A stretch of 64,000 nt of DNA from Ralstonia insidiosa (GTDB lineage: Bacteria > Pseudomonadota > Gammaproteobacteria > Burkholderiales > Burkholderiaceae): contig NZ_VZPV01000002.1 of the NCBI RefSeq assembly GCF_008801405.1, forward strand, positions 620,001 to 684,000, written 5' to 3'. The position numbers and the translations under genes were made by a program. The notes beneath the pieces are model-generated. The model had not been told where the DNA came from and made no database searches. It saw only the letters and a program-made list of their open reading frames with translations. Shown here piece after piece: positions 35,253-43,282 of the stretch; the stretch's first letter is position 1; every line of letters starts with the position of its first letter.

Positions 35253-35643
35253 GATTGGACTCCTTACTTCTTAACTTCTTACTTGCTTTCAATGTCGCAA
35301 AGCACCACACCGTGTGGGTTTCGCGGCGGACTCCACAATACGGGAGCTTCATGACAACTTCGATAACACCGTCTCCGAAAGGGCTGTCGGAGCATTCCGA
35401 CACCCTATTGGTCTCCACCATCCGGCGGACGGTTCCTACGGAGTTTCCCTTGCTTGGGCGCCGGGTCAGTTGATCCTAAGCAAGGTCGCCGATCGCGTAC
35501 AATCTCGGCTGCCCCCTGGGTTGGCAACCCCGACAACCCCGATCGGGCAGTTCATCGGCCGTCAGGATGACCCCCGCCGGCCAGCGCACACGCCACGTGC
35601 GCATTCATCCGCATTTTTCACCCCTCCCTTTCGGTTTTTGCCC
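35253..35643. other. Region upstream of prfC
   Basis: 391 bp. No gene seen; in-frame extension upstream of prfC is not protein-like. A possible -10 (TACAAT, 35498-35503) for prfC lacks a good -35. Confidence 0.4.
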
Positions 35644-37239
35644 GTGAGTACGCTGCAGCAGGAGATCCGGCGCCGCCGGACGTTCGCCATCATTGCCCAC
35701 CCGGATGCGGGTAAAACCACGCTGACCGAAAAGCTGCTCTGGTTTGGCGGCGCCATCCAGATGGCCGGCGCCGTGCGCGCGCGCAAGGCCAACCGCCATG
35801 CCACCTCCGACTGGATGGAGATGGAAAAGCAGCGCGGCATCTCGGTAACGTCCTCGGTGATGCAGTTTCCGTACCAGAACGAGGGCGGCGACTACATCGT
35901 CAACCTGCTCGACACCCCGGGCCACGAAGACTTCTCGGAAGACACGTACCGCACGCTCACGGCCGTCGACTCCGCCGTGATGGTGATCGACTCCGTCAAC
36001 GGTGTGGAAGCGCAGACCATCAAGCTGCTCAACGTTTGCCGCCTGCGCAGCACGCCTATCCTCACGTTCATCAACAAGCTCGACCGCGAAGGCCGCGCGC
36101 CCATCGAACTGCTCGACGAAATCGAAAGCGTGCTGCAGATCCAGTGCGCGCCGATGACGTGGCCGATCGGCATGGGCAAGTCGTTCAAGGGTGTGTATCA
36201 CCTGGTGAACGATACGGTGCAACTGTTCGACCCGAACGCCGATAGCGAGAAGGGTGCGACCGCCGGCCTGATCCAGGGTTTGGACAATCCCGAACTGGAC
36301 CGCGTGCTTGGTTCGCAGGCCGAAGAGCTGCGCATCGACATCGAACTCGTACGTGGTGCATCGCACACGTTCGACAAAGAGGCGTTCCTGGCCGGCAAGC
36401 AGTGCCCGGTGTACTTCGGCTCGGCGGTGAACAACTTCGGTGTGCAGTCGCTGCTCGACGCGCTGGTGGGCCAGTCGCCGGAGCCGCTGGCGCGCCCCAC
36501 CGAGACGCGCGAAGTCAAGCCGCTGGAAGAGAAGTTCACCGGCTTCGTCTTCAAGATCCAGGCCAACATGGACCCGAAGCACCGCGACCGCATTGCCTTC
36601 GTGCGCGTGTGCTCGGGCCGCTTCGAGCGCGGCATGAAGCTGCTGCAGGTGTCGACCGGCAAGACGGTGTCCATTAACAACGCCATCACCTTCATGGCGC
36701 AGGATCGCAACACCACCGAAGAGGCATTTGCCGGCGACATCATCGGTGTGCCCAACCACGGCACGATCCGACTGGGTGATGCGTTTACCGAAGGCGAGAC
36801 GCTCAAGTTCACGGGCATCCCGTCGTTTGCGCCGGAATTCTTCCGCCGCGCGCGCCTGAACAACCCACTGCGGCTCAAGCAACTGCAGAAGGGGTTGCAG
36901 CAATTGGCCGAAGAAGGCGCTACGCAGATGTTCCGTCCGATTGCGTCGAACGACCTCGTGCTGGGTGCCGTCGGTATCCTGCAATTCGACGTGGTGGCGC
37001 ACCGCCTGGAGCACGAGTACGGCGTCGATGCCATTTTCGAGCCGCACGAATGCGCGACTGCCCGCTGGCTCAAGGGCAAGCCGGAAGACATCGACAAGCT
37101 GATCGACAAGGCTGGCCACAACGTGGCGCTGGATGGTGCCGGTGACTACGTCTACCTGGCGCCGAGCAACGTGAACCTGCGGCTGACGCAGGAGCGGTTT
37201 CCGGACATCCAGTTCCTGGAGACGCGGGAAATCGTCTAA
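35644..37239 (+). CDS. prfC: Peptide chain release factor 3
   Basis: 531 aa translational GTPase that recycles RF1/RF2 from the ribosome. The start is GTG at 35644 (E. coli RF3 is 529 aa); the longer frame upstream is non-coding. G1 is A-H-P-D-A-G-K-T-T (about residue 18), G2 region K-Q-R-G-I-S-V-T-S-S, G3 D-T-P-G-H-E-D-F, G4 N-K-L-D. The RF3-specific E-E-K-F-T-G-F-V-F-K-I-Q-A-N-M-D-P-K-H-R-D-R start of domain 2 is present. It ends with an intrinsic terminator. Monocistronic; a housekeeping-type gene carried on the putative chromid. Confidence 0.96.
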   Translation: MSTLQQEIRRRRTFAIIAHPDAGKTTLTEKLLWFGGAIQMAGAVRARKANRHATSDWMEMEKQRGISVTSSVMQFPYQNEGGDYIVNLLDTPGHEDFSEDTYRTLTAVDSAVMVIDSVNGVEAQTIKLLNVCRLRSTPILTFINKLDREGRAPIELLDEIESVLQIQCAPMTWPIGMGKSFKGVYHLVNDTVQLFDPNADSEKGATAGLIQGLDNPELDRVLGSQAEELRIDIELVRGASHTFDKEAFLAGKQCPVYFGSAVNNFGVQSLLDALVGQSPEPLARPTETREVKPLEEKFTGFVFKIQANMDPKHRDRIAFVRVCSGRFERGMKLLQVSTGKTVSINNAITFMAQDRNTTEEAFAGDIIGVPNHGTIRLGDAFTEGETLKFTGIPSFAPEFFRRARLNNPLRLKQLQKGLQQLAEEGATQMFRPIASNDLVLGAVGILQFDVVAHRLEHEYGVDAIFEPHECATARWLKGKPEDIDKLIDKAGHNVALDGAGDYVYLAPSNVNLRLTQERFPDIQFLETREIV

Positions 37240-37255
37240 GGAGATGCGCAAGAAG

Positions 37256-37283
37256 AAACGGGGCCGAGTGCCCCGTTTTTCTT
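37256..37283 (+). terminator. Terminator of prfC (also faces mdcH)
   Basis: Stem AAACGGGGC/GCCCCGTTT with a 5-nt loop followed by T-rich sequence. The left A-run lets it act on the convergent mdc operon too. Confidence 0.88.
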
Positions 37284-37289
37284 TGCGCG

Positions 37290-38225
37290 CTATCGGCCGT
37301 CCAACCGCCGCTGGCGCTGTATCCGCACCCGTATCGCATCCAGCCCACCACCCGCATCCAACACCGCATCATCCGCAAACACACCTAGTGCCAGACGCGC
37401 GAGCGTGCCGCCGCCCGGCACCTCCACCGCCATGCGCGCACCGCGTTCAAGCGCATGCCGCAGCGTGTCGTGCCAGAGCACGGGCCGTGCCATGTTCCAC
37501 GCAAGGTCTTCAACGATGAGGGGCGCGCGGAAGAGCGCGCGTGCACGGCTGCTGCTCACATAGGTGATGTGTGGTGCGTGGGCCGCGACCTTTGTGGCGG
37601 CTGTAGCCAGTTTGGCGGCCTGCACATCAAGCAACGGACAGTGCGACGGCACTGCCATGCACAACCGCGTTGCCGTTGATGCGCCTGCCGATTGCGCGAG
37701 CGCGATGACCTGCGCGAGTGCGGCATCGCTGCCCGCCACCACAATCTGCCGTTCCGCGTTCAGGTTGGCAACATAAGCGGGCGTTGCCGCCGAGTTGACC
37801 TGCGCGACGATGGCGGCGACCTCCGGTTCGGTCAGGCCGGCGGTGACGGCCATGCCGTAGCCGCTCGGATAGGCGTCTTCCATGAGTTGCCCACGCAGGC
37901 GGACGAGGCGCAGTGCATCGCTGAAATCTAGTACGCCTGCCACGACGGCCGCAGGCCACGCACCGATCGACAGGCCAGCCACCATATCCGGCGCCGCATC
38001 CTGCCGAACAAGCGTGCGCGCTACAGCGACACTGGCGATCAGTAGACAGAGTTGAACCGCCACGGTCGACCGCAATGCCTCTGCGGTATCGAGCGTGAGC
38101 GGATCGACGCCCAGCACGTCACCCGCTTCGGCCAGGGCTTGCGCGACAGCCCGATCTGCGGGCAGCGTGTGCAGCATGCCCACGCGCTGGCTGCCCTGGC
38201 CGGGGAACATGAAGAGGATGCTCAT
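37290..38225 (-). CDS. mdcH: Malonate decarboxylase: malonyl-CoA:ACP transacylase MdcH
   Basis: 311 aa. Charges the MdcC acyl carrier protein with malonyl groups from malonyl-CoA to prime the enzyme. Acyltransferase motifs: F-P-G-Q-G-S-Q near residue 7, active Ser in G-L-S-I-G-A-W (about 87), G-Y-G-M-A-V near 128, and catalytic His in P-S-H-C-P-L-L near 199. The ATG at 38225 overlaps the mdcG stop by 4 nt. Last gene of the mdc operon. It resembles FabD, but its place in the cluster fixes the assignment. Confidence 0.92.
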   Translation of the reverse strand: MSILFMFPGQGSQRVGMLHTLPADRAVAQALAEAGDVLGVDPLTLDTAEALRSTVAVQLCLLIASVAVARTLVRQDAAPDMVAGLSIGAWPAAVVAGVLDFSDALRLVRLRGQLMEDAYPSGYGMAVTAGLTEPEVAAIVAQVNSAATPAYVANLNAERQIVVAGSDAALAQVIALAQSAGASTATRLCMAVPSHCPLLDVQAAKLATAATKVAAHAPHITYVSSSRARALFRAPLIVEDLAWNMARPVLWHDTLRHALERGARMAVEVPGGGTLARLALGVFADDAVLDAGGGLDAIRVRIQRQRRLDGR

Positions 38226-38866
38226 GCGCCATCGTCCCATGGGTCTGCGACGAGGCGCGGGCCGTTGTCGGTCTTGAGCAACGTCTTGTGTGGCGAGGCC
38301 AGCCAGTCGCGGAAGGCGAAGCCGCCGTGGCCGGTGTCGATCTGCAGGTCGACGCGGCATTCGGTGTCGTCCAGCAGATGCACAAGGAGATCGCGTTGCG
38401 CGGTCGATGGCGGATGCGGCATGCGCACGACAAGGTCCAGATCGCTAGTCCCATGCAAAACCGGCAAACCGCTGGCAAGTGCAAAGCCCGCACCGCCGGT
38501 CGGCCCCCATGCCCAGCCGAGTGCGTCGAGTGCGGGGGCCAACGCGCGCAAGGTGCGCAGTGCTGCAAACGGAGCGTCGTGTGGGATCGCTGTGGCGGTG
38601 GTCGCCAGCGTTTCCGGCGTGACCACACGCGTGATGGCGCTGGCCGCGATGGTGCCTGCGCAGCGCTCGTTTCGCGCGCTGCCGCGCAGCCCTACCGGGA
38701 TCAACCCATCCGCGCCGCGCGGCGCACGACGCACGACGACGGGCGCACCTTGCCGACATGCCGCGATGGCCCAGTCCGGCAAAGGTGCGCCGTCTGCTGC
38801 TGTGGGCATCGTGGATACCCACAGCAGGTCGTGCGCGCCGTATGCCTGCTGTGGCGTTTGCGTCAT
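38222..38866 (-). CDS. mdcG: Malonate decarboxylase holo-ACP synthase MdcG (phosphoribosyl-dephospho-CoA transferase)
   Basis: 214 aa. Transfers the 2'-(5''-triphosphoribosyl)-3'-dephospho-CoA prosthetic group made by MdcB to a Ser of MdcC. It contains the nucleotidyltransferase pattern G-T-S-D-L-D-L-V-V near residue 146, whose Asp pair binds Mg, and H-G-G-F-A-F near 187. Begins with an ATG overlapping the mdcM stop by 4 nt and ends overlapping mdcH by 4 nt, so it is tightly coupled. Confidence 0.9.
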   Translation of the reverse strand: MTQTPQQAYGAHDLLWVSTMPTAADGAPLPDWAIAACRQGAPVVVRRAPRGADGLIPVGLRGSARNERCAGTIAASAITRVVTPETLATTATAIPHDAPFAALRTLRALAPALDALGWAWGPTGGAGFALASGLPVLHGTSDLDLVVRMPHPPSTAQRDLLVHLLDDTECRVDLQIDTGHGGFAFRDWLASPHKTLLKTDNGPRLVADPWDDGA

Positions 38867-39627
38867 GCGATCAGCGCCTTGGTCGCGAGGAACAGCACCG
38901 AAGGCCCGAGCAGGCAACCGATGCCCGTATGGAACGTCGCCACCAGCGAGCCGTAGGGCACCAGGCGCCGGTCGGTGGCAGCCAGCCCAGCCGACACGCC
39001 GCTGACCGTACCCGCCAACCCGCCGAACACCATGGCCGCACGCGGGTTGTTCAGGCCCAATGCCTTGGCCGCGAATGGCGTGCCGACCATCACCAGGATC
39101 GCCTTGACGAGGCCTGTGGCAATCGACAGTGCCATGACGTCGGAGCTGGCACCCAGCGCTGCGCCCGTTACCGGCCCGACGATGTACGTGACGGCACCCG
39201 CGCCGATGGTGGTGACGCTCACGGCATCGGTGTACCCAAAGGCGTAGGCAACGCAGGCGCCAACGATGAACGGCAGCACCGTCCCCAGCAGCAGCGAGAC
39301 GGCCCCGATCAGACCAGCCTTGCGTGCTTCGGTCACCTGTACCTCAAAGGCGGTGGCGACGATGGCGAAATCGCGCAGCATGGCACCGCCCATCAGGCCG
39401 ATGCCGCCGAACAGCTTCAGGTCAGCCAGACCGCGCTCACCGCCGGTCTGCACGCCGCCCCAGTAGGCCAGCACCAGCCCGATCATGATGGCGATGGCGG
39501 AGCCATGCACACGCCCAAACGTCAGCTTTTTCGACAACCACATCGACAGGCCCATGACGATGCCGACCAGCGCAAAGGCGGCGACCAGGCCGTTGTGCTG
39601 CAGAACTTTCTCTAGCATTGACAGCAT
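38863..39627 (-). CDS. mdcM: Malonate transporter subunit MdcM/MadM
   Basis: 254 aa, about eight membrane spans, matching the MadM family that pairs with MadL in a sodium- or proton-coupled malonate importer. Segments: G-G-I-G-L-M-G-G-A-M-L-R-D-F-A-I-V-A-T near residue 74, G-A-G-A-V-T-Y-I-V-G-P-V-T-G-A-A-L-G-A-S near 140, and G-L-A-G-T-V-S-G-V-S-A-G-L near 199. AAGGAG lies 9 nt before the ATG. Lies 11 nt downstream of mdcL. Confidence 0.9.
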   Translation of the reverse strand: MLSMLEKVLQHNGLVAAFALVGIVMGLSMWLSKKLTFGRVHGSAIAIMIGLVLAYWGGVQTGGERGLADLKLFGGIGLMGGAMLRDFAIVATAFEVQVTEARKAGLIGAVSLLLGTVLPFIVGACVAYAFGYTDAVSVTTIGAGAVTYIVGPVTGAALGASSDVMALSIATGLVKAILVMVGTPFAAKALGLNNPRAAMVFGGLAGTVSGVSAGLAATDRRLVPYGSLVATFHTGIGCLLGPSVLFLATKALIA

Positions 39628-39638
39628 GGTGGGGCTCC

Positions 39639-40046
39639 TTAGGCGCGGACTTGTTCGGACTCTGACAGCGGCGGCAGGGGTTGCCGGTCTTCTGCCTTGC
39701 CTGTGCGGTTGATGAGTGCGATGCACACACCGCACACCACCACCGCGCCGATCGCGCCGAGCAGTGCGACGGGGCCGCCGCGCAGTGCCGTCACCACGTT
39801 TTGCGTGGCGGCCATTGCCACCACCACGGGGATGTACATCGCGCCCCAGAACGAGACGCCAGCCTCTGTTGCGGCGGGCATCAGCCCACGCTTGTGCAGG
39901 TAGAGCCGCGCGAAGATCAGCAGCAGCATGGCGATGCCCACGCCGCCTACATTGGCTTTCACGCCGATGGCCTGGCCGAGCAGGTCGCCCAGGAGGAGGC
40001 CGGCGATGTGACATAGCGCCAGCAGGGTCGTACCGTAGATGATCAC
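39639..40046 (-). CDS. mdcL: Malonate transporter subunit MdcL/MadL
   Basis: 135 aa with four predicted spans; partner of MdcM. G-T-x-L-L-A-L-C-H-I-A-G-L-L-L-G-D-L-L-G near residue 5 and E-A-G-V-S-F-W-G-A-M-Y-I-P near 62 follow the MadL pattern. The start is GTG at 40046 with GGAGAC upstream. It is separated from mdcE by about 350 bp holding a large hairpin element, unlike the overlapping genes on either side. Confidence 0.88.
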   Translation of the reverse strand: MIIYGTTLLALCHIAGLLLGDLLGQAIGVKANVGGVGIAMLLLIFARLYLHKRGLMPAATEAGVSFWGAMYIPVVVAMAATQNVVTALRGGPVALLGAIGAVVVCGVCIALINRTGKAEDRQPLPPLSESEQVRA

Positions 40047-40396
40047 GTCTTTGTCTCCTGAAGGAACGGCGATGGGTCGCCTGTTATGGGTGTTGTGGTG
40101 ATCGAGGGCTAGAAACTTTTTTTTGCTGGTGGTGCATTCCTTGTTTCATCCCCTGCCGGGGCTGACTCACTTTCTTTGTCTTGCCAAAGAAAGTAAGCAA
40201 AGAAAGGCGCGCCCGAGATGGCGACCCCCTCCTTGAATTTCTGTTGCAGGGAGGGAAGGGAGGCAAACTCGCTTCGCTCAGACAGGCCTCCCTTCTTTTT
40301 CCTCCCTGCAACAGAAATTCAAGGCGCCATCTAGGGCAGGGGACGGCCACACCGTCTGGTGCGTGGCTTGGTGCCCAGATGGCATTTCTCCGTGGG
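40047..40396. other. Intra-operon gap in the mdc cluster
   Basis: 350 bp between mdcE and mdcL with no gene. It contains a palindromic element (40169-40332, described separately). Confidence 0.7.
40169..40332. repeat. Compound palindromic intergenic element
   Basis: A short hairpin (ACTTTCTTTG/CAAAGAAAGT, 40169-40194) lies beside a very long one. The long one has outer arms AGATGGCG/CGCCATCT (40216-40223, 40325-40332), perfect 24-bp arms at 40231-40254 and 40301-40324, and inner arms AAGGGAGGC/GCCTCCCTT. It codes for nothing. It resembles dispersed intergenic palindromes of Ralstonia and Burkholderia, but no second copy is visible here. Confidence 0.75.
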
Positions 40397-41227
40397 CTAC
40401 GCCTCCTCTGCGTGTGCGTTCCATTGCGCGCGCAGGCGTTCGCGCACTTGCGACGAGGCTTGGCGCAGCGGCGCGCCGAGGCGGCTTTCCAGCCCGCGCG
40501 ATGGGTCCGCCGCAATGTCGGCCAACGCTGCGGCGAGTGCGGTTTGCACGGTGTCGACGTCGCCTGCATCGGGCGCGTTGGCCGATTTGACCTTCAGCAA
40601 TTTCCACAGCAACCCGAGCGACGCAAAGCTGGCGATGTCGTGGGCCATGGGCGGAATTTCCTGCGCGAGGCGTTCCAGGTCGGCCACGGAGCGCAGCGTC
40701 ACGCGCGCGGCAGCAGCTTTACCCATCGCGTGCACCATCACCTCGGCATCGTCGAGGGCGAGCAGGCGGTTGGCCTGATAGCCGTGTGCTAGCAGTGCGC
40801 CAGACATGGCACGCCCGACGATCAGGCCGATCACCGGGTGGCCAGCCAAGCGTGCTGCGGCATACGCATCGGCGGCGGCGGCCAGTGCGAGGTGGATGCC
40901 ATAGGCTTCCTCTCGGCGCCCATAGGCTTGGCTGGCGACATCAATGACCGCGACGATGGCGCGTTTCTTCTCTTGTCCGGCGTCTTCGGCCATGACATCG
41001 CGCACCGCGCGGGCGAGTTGCCAGCCTTCCACGAGGCCGACTTCACCATTGCGTGCGCGGGGGAAGCGGTTTTCTGCATCGGGCACGACGGCGATGTAGC
41101 GGGCCGGTCGATCACCGAGGGTGGCATCCACGACTTGCACAGTGCTGCCGTAACCCGCAGCGGGTGTGCTGTTGGTCAGCGCACGCAACCAGGTCGCGCC
41201 GCGGGCGGAGAGTGGAGTCTGGTTCAT
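40397..41227 (-). CDS. mdcE: Biotin-independent malonate decarboxylase gamma subunit MdcE
   Basis: 276 aa carboxyltransferase-like subunit. With MdcD it decarboxylates malonyl-S-ACP to acetyl-S-ACP. Crotonase-fold features: D-V-A-S-Q-A-Y-G-R-R-E-E near residue 96, H-P-V-I-G-L-I-V-G-R-A-M-S-G-A near 130 forming the oxyanion hole, and M-V-H-A-M-G-K near 165. Overlaps the mdcD stop by 4 nt. Confidence 0.93.
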   Translation of the reverse strand: MNQTPLSARGATWLRALTNSTPAAGYGSTVQVVDATLGDRPARYIAVVPDAENRFPRARNGEVGLVEGWQLARAVRDVMAEDAGQEKKRAIVAVIDVASQAYGRREEAYGIHLALAAAADAYAAARLAGHPVIGLIVGRAMSGALLAHGYQANRLLALDDAEVMVHAMGKAAAARVTLRSVADLERLAQEIPPMAHDIASFASLGLLWKLLKVKSANAPDAGDVDTVQTALAAALADIAADPSRGLESRLGAPLRQASSQVRERLRAQWNAHAEEA

Positions 41228-42069
41228 GCTGGGTCCTTTGCGTAGAGCGTGCGCACATCTTCAGCGGTGGCCTGGCGCGTGGTGTCGACGGCAGAGAGAC
41301 GTTCGAGGTAGTGGTCGATCCGCTCACTGCGCTGGTGCTTGGGTGCACCGGCACGCAGCCATTCGATGACTTGCGCGCGGATGCTGACGGCGTCGTCTTC
41401 GACGCAGGCATCGGCCAGGCCGGTGGCGGCGCGTTGCTCGCCGCCGGTCAGGCTCCAGATGAAGGGGCGGTCGCGCGAGTCGTATTCCTCAATGCCGGCT
41501 TCCTGTTCGATCACTTGCGGACCGTTGAGGCCCAGGCGTGCTTCGCGCGTCATCAGCAGGTAGCTGCACATGCCCGCTGCGATGCTCATGCCGCCAAAGC
41601 AGCCGACCACGCCTGCGGTGATGCCGATCACCGGGCCGTACTCACGCAGCGCGCGGATGCCTGCATGGATTTCAGCGATGGCCGCGAGGCCAAGGTTGGC
41701 TTCCTGCAGTCGCACGCCGCCCGTCTCGAAGACGATCACGGCGCGGGTGGGAATGCCGTTGCGGTTGTCTTCCGCCGCCAATTCCAGTGCGCCGGCGATC
41801 TTGGCGCCGGACACCTCGCCCATGCTGCCGCCCTGGAAGGCGCCTTCAATGGCGAGCACCACGGCGGGCTGTCCACCCAGCGTGCCGCGCGCCACGACCA
41901 CGCCATCGTCGGCCTGTGTGACGATGCCCTGGCGCGGCAGCCACGGAGATGTCAATTGCTCAAATGGATCGAGCAACTCGCGGAAGGTGCCGGGGTCGAG
42001 CAGGGCGATGGCACGACGGCGCGCATCGCGTTCGATAAAGCTGTCGCGTTCAATCGGGTTGCGTGACAT
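41224..42069 (-). CDS. mdcD: Biotin-independent malonate decarboxylase beta subunit MdcD
   Basis: 281 aa, related to acetyl-CoA carboxylase carboxyltransferase subunits. G-T-L-G-G-Q-P-A-V-V-L-A-I-E-G-A-F-Q-G-G-S-M-G near residue 65 and V-F-E-T-G-G-V-R-L-Q-E-A-N near 110 match MdcD. AAGGAG precedes the ATG; begins 9 nt after mdcC and overlaps mdcE by 4 nt. Confidence 0.93.
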   Translation of the reverse strand: MSRNPIERDSFIERDARRRAIALLDPGTFRELLDPFEQLTSPWLPRQGIVTQADDGVVVARGTLGGQPAVVLAIEGAFQGGSMGEVSGAKIAGALELAAEDNRNGIPTRAVIVFETGGVRLQEANLGLAAIAEIHAGIRALREYGPVIGITAGVVGCFGGMSIAAGMCSYLLMTREARLGLNGPQVIEQEAGIEEYDSRDRPFIWSLTGGEQRAATGLADACVEDDAVSIRAQVIEWLRAGAPKHQRSERIDHYLERLSAVDTTRQATAEDVRTLYAKDPA

Positions 42070-42078
42070 GGCTTCTCC

Positions 42079-42378
42079 TTACGCTGGGGCAAGCGCTTCA
42101 AGCGCCTGCTCGAGCCGCAACCGCACCACGGCCGGTGTCGCGCCGAAGTCGTTGATGGTGATCTTGGCAGCAGGCCATGGATGCGAGCCGAACACGCGCG
42201 CAAGCTGCGCCTGCCACGTCGCCTGCATGCCGTTGACCGAGGTGGTGATGGTCACGTCGATCTGGCCGGCGTTGCCCGGGGTGAGCAGCACTTCCAGGTC
42301 GCCCGAGCCGACCACGCCGGCATACGCGCGCCGGGCAGCGGGTGCGCCGCCGGCGAATTGGAAATCAAGATGCTCCAT
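42079..42378 (-). CDS. mdcC: Malonate decarboxylase acyl carrier protein MdcC (delta subunit)
   Basis: 99 aa carrier that holds the triphosphoribosyl-dephospho-CoA arm. The attachment Ser is expected in V-V-G-S-G-D-L-E-V-L near residue 25, and D-F-G-A-T-P-A-V-V-R-L-R-L near 80 matches MdcC ends. The ATG at 42378 lies inside the mdcB 3' end (14-nt overlap), so it is translationally coupled. Confidence 0.92.
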   Translation of the reverse strand: MEHLDFQFAGGAPAARRAYAGVVGSGDLEVLLTPGNAGQIDVTITTSVNGMQATWQAQLARVFGSHPWPAAKITINDFGATPAVVRLRLEQALEALAPA

Positions 42379-43282
42379 GTTCGGTTTCCTGATGAGCGGA
42401 TTCGAGATCGGACACTGCGTGCGCGCTGGCGGGCAGGCGGTCGAGGAACAGCGTGGCGGCCAACAGATCGGCCGCGCCACCGGGCGACACGTGCAGTGCC
42501 AGCATGTCTTGTTCGAGCAGGCGGAACGCGTGGCGACCTTGCGGCGTTGCGAGGCCGCCCTCGGCGCGCACCATCGCCGCGCCGGTTTGCACGACGCGCA
42601 ATGCATTCGCGCCGCCGCGTGCGAGCACGCAGGTGTCGTCCAGCGTGGCCATGACGGCGAGCAATGCGTCGACGCATGCATGGTCTTCGCGGATGCCCGC
42701 TGCGCGAGCCCGATGCAACGCGGGCAGCGCAATCTTGATCACATGGGGGAAGCCGGCGCAGGCCTGTCCCTTGGCACCACCGACGCCGTAGTCGTTGCAA
42801 GCACGCTCGCCCTTGTGGCCGGTCGAGACGGGCGCAAAGCGATCGGGGATGTTGGCAAGGCGTGCTGCACGGCTCGCAACAGCGGCTGCACCTAACGCAT
42901 GCGGCGCTTGTGCGGAGGCTGTTACCAACAGACCGAGCGCCCAGATGGCGCCACGGTGCGTGTTGATGCCACCGGTGGCATCGAGCATGGCCGTTTCGCC
43001 TTCGCGGCCCAGACGGCCGATGCGCTCGCGCAGCGCCAGCGGCGAGTCAATTTGCGCGCCAGCCAACGCCATGGCTTCAAACGCAGGGCGCAGGGTTTGG
43101 GCCGAGTGCACCATCAGCGTCCAGTCGAGATCGTGATGCGCGCCGTTGCCACGCACGTCCACGAGACCAGGTTTGGGCGACAGCGTGACCTCGTCGATGA
43201 GCGCGGATTCCACCAGCGCGGCCAATCGCTTCGCACGCGCTTTCGGGCTGGCCGGCAGAGGCCGGTTCAGGGACTTTTCCAT
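42365..43282 (-). CDS. mdcB: Triphosphoribosyl-dephospho-CoA synthase MdcB
   Basis: 305 aa. Makes 2'-(5''-triphosphoribosyl)-3'-dephospho-CoA from dephospho-CoA and ATP. CitG-family motifs: L-S-P-K-P-G-L-V-D near residue 34, A-M-L-D-A-T-G-G-I-N-T-H-R-G near 98, G-E-R-A-C-N-D-Y-G near 155, and D-D-T-C-V-L-A-R-G-G near 215. The ATG shares one base with the mdcA stop (TAATG). Confidence 0.92.
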   Translation of the reverse strand: MEKSLNRPLPASPKARAKRLAALVESALIDEVTLSPKPGLVDVRGNGAHHDLDWTLMVHSAQTLRPAFEAMALAGAQIDSPLALRERIGRLGREGETAMLDATGGINTHRGAIWALGLLVTASAQAPHALGAAAVASRAARLANIPDRFAPVSTGHKGERACNDYGVGGAKGQACAGFPHVIKIALPALHRARAAGIREDHACVDALLAVMATLDDTCVLARGGANALRVVQTGAAMVRAEGGLATPQGRHAFRLLEQDMLALHVSPGGAADLLAATLFLDRLPASAHAVSDLESAHQETEHGAS

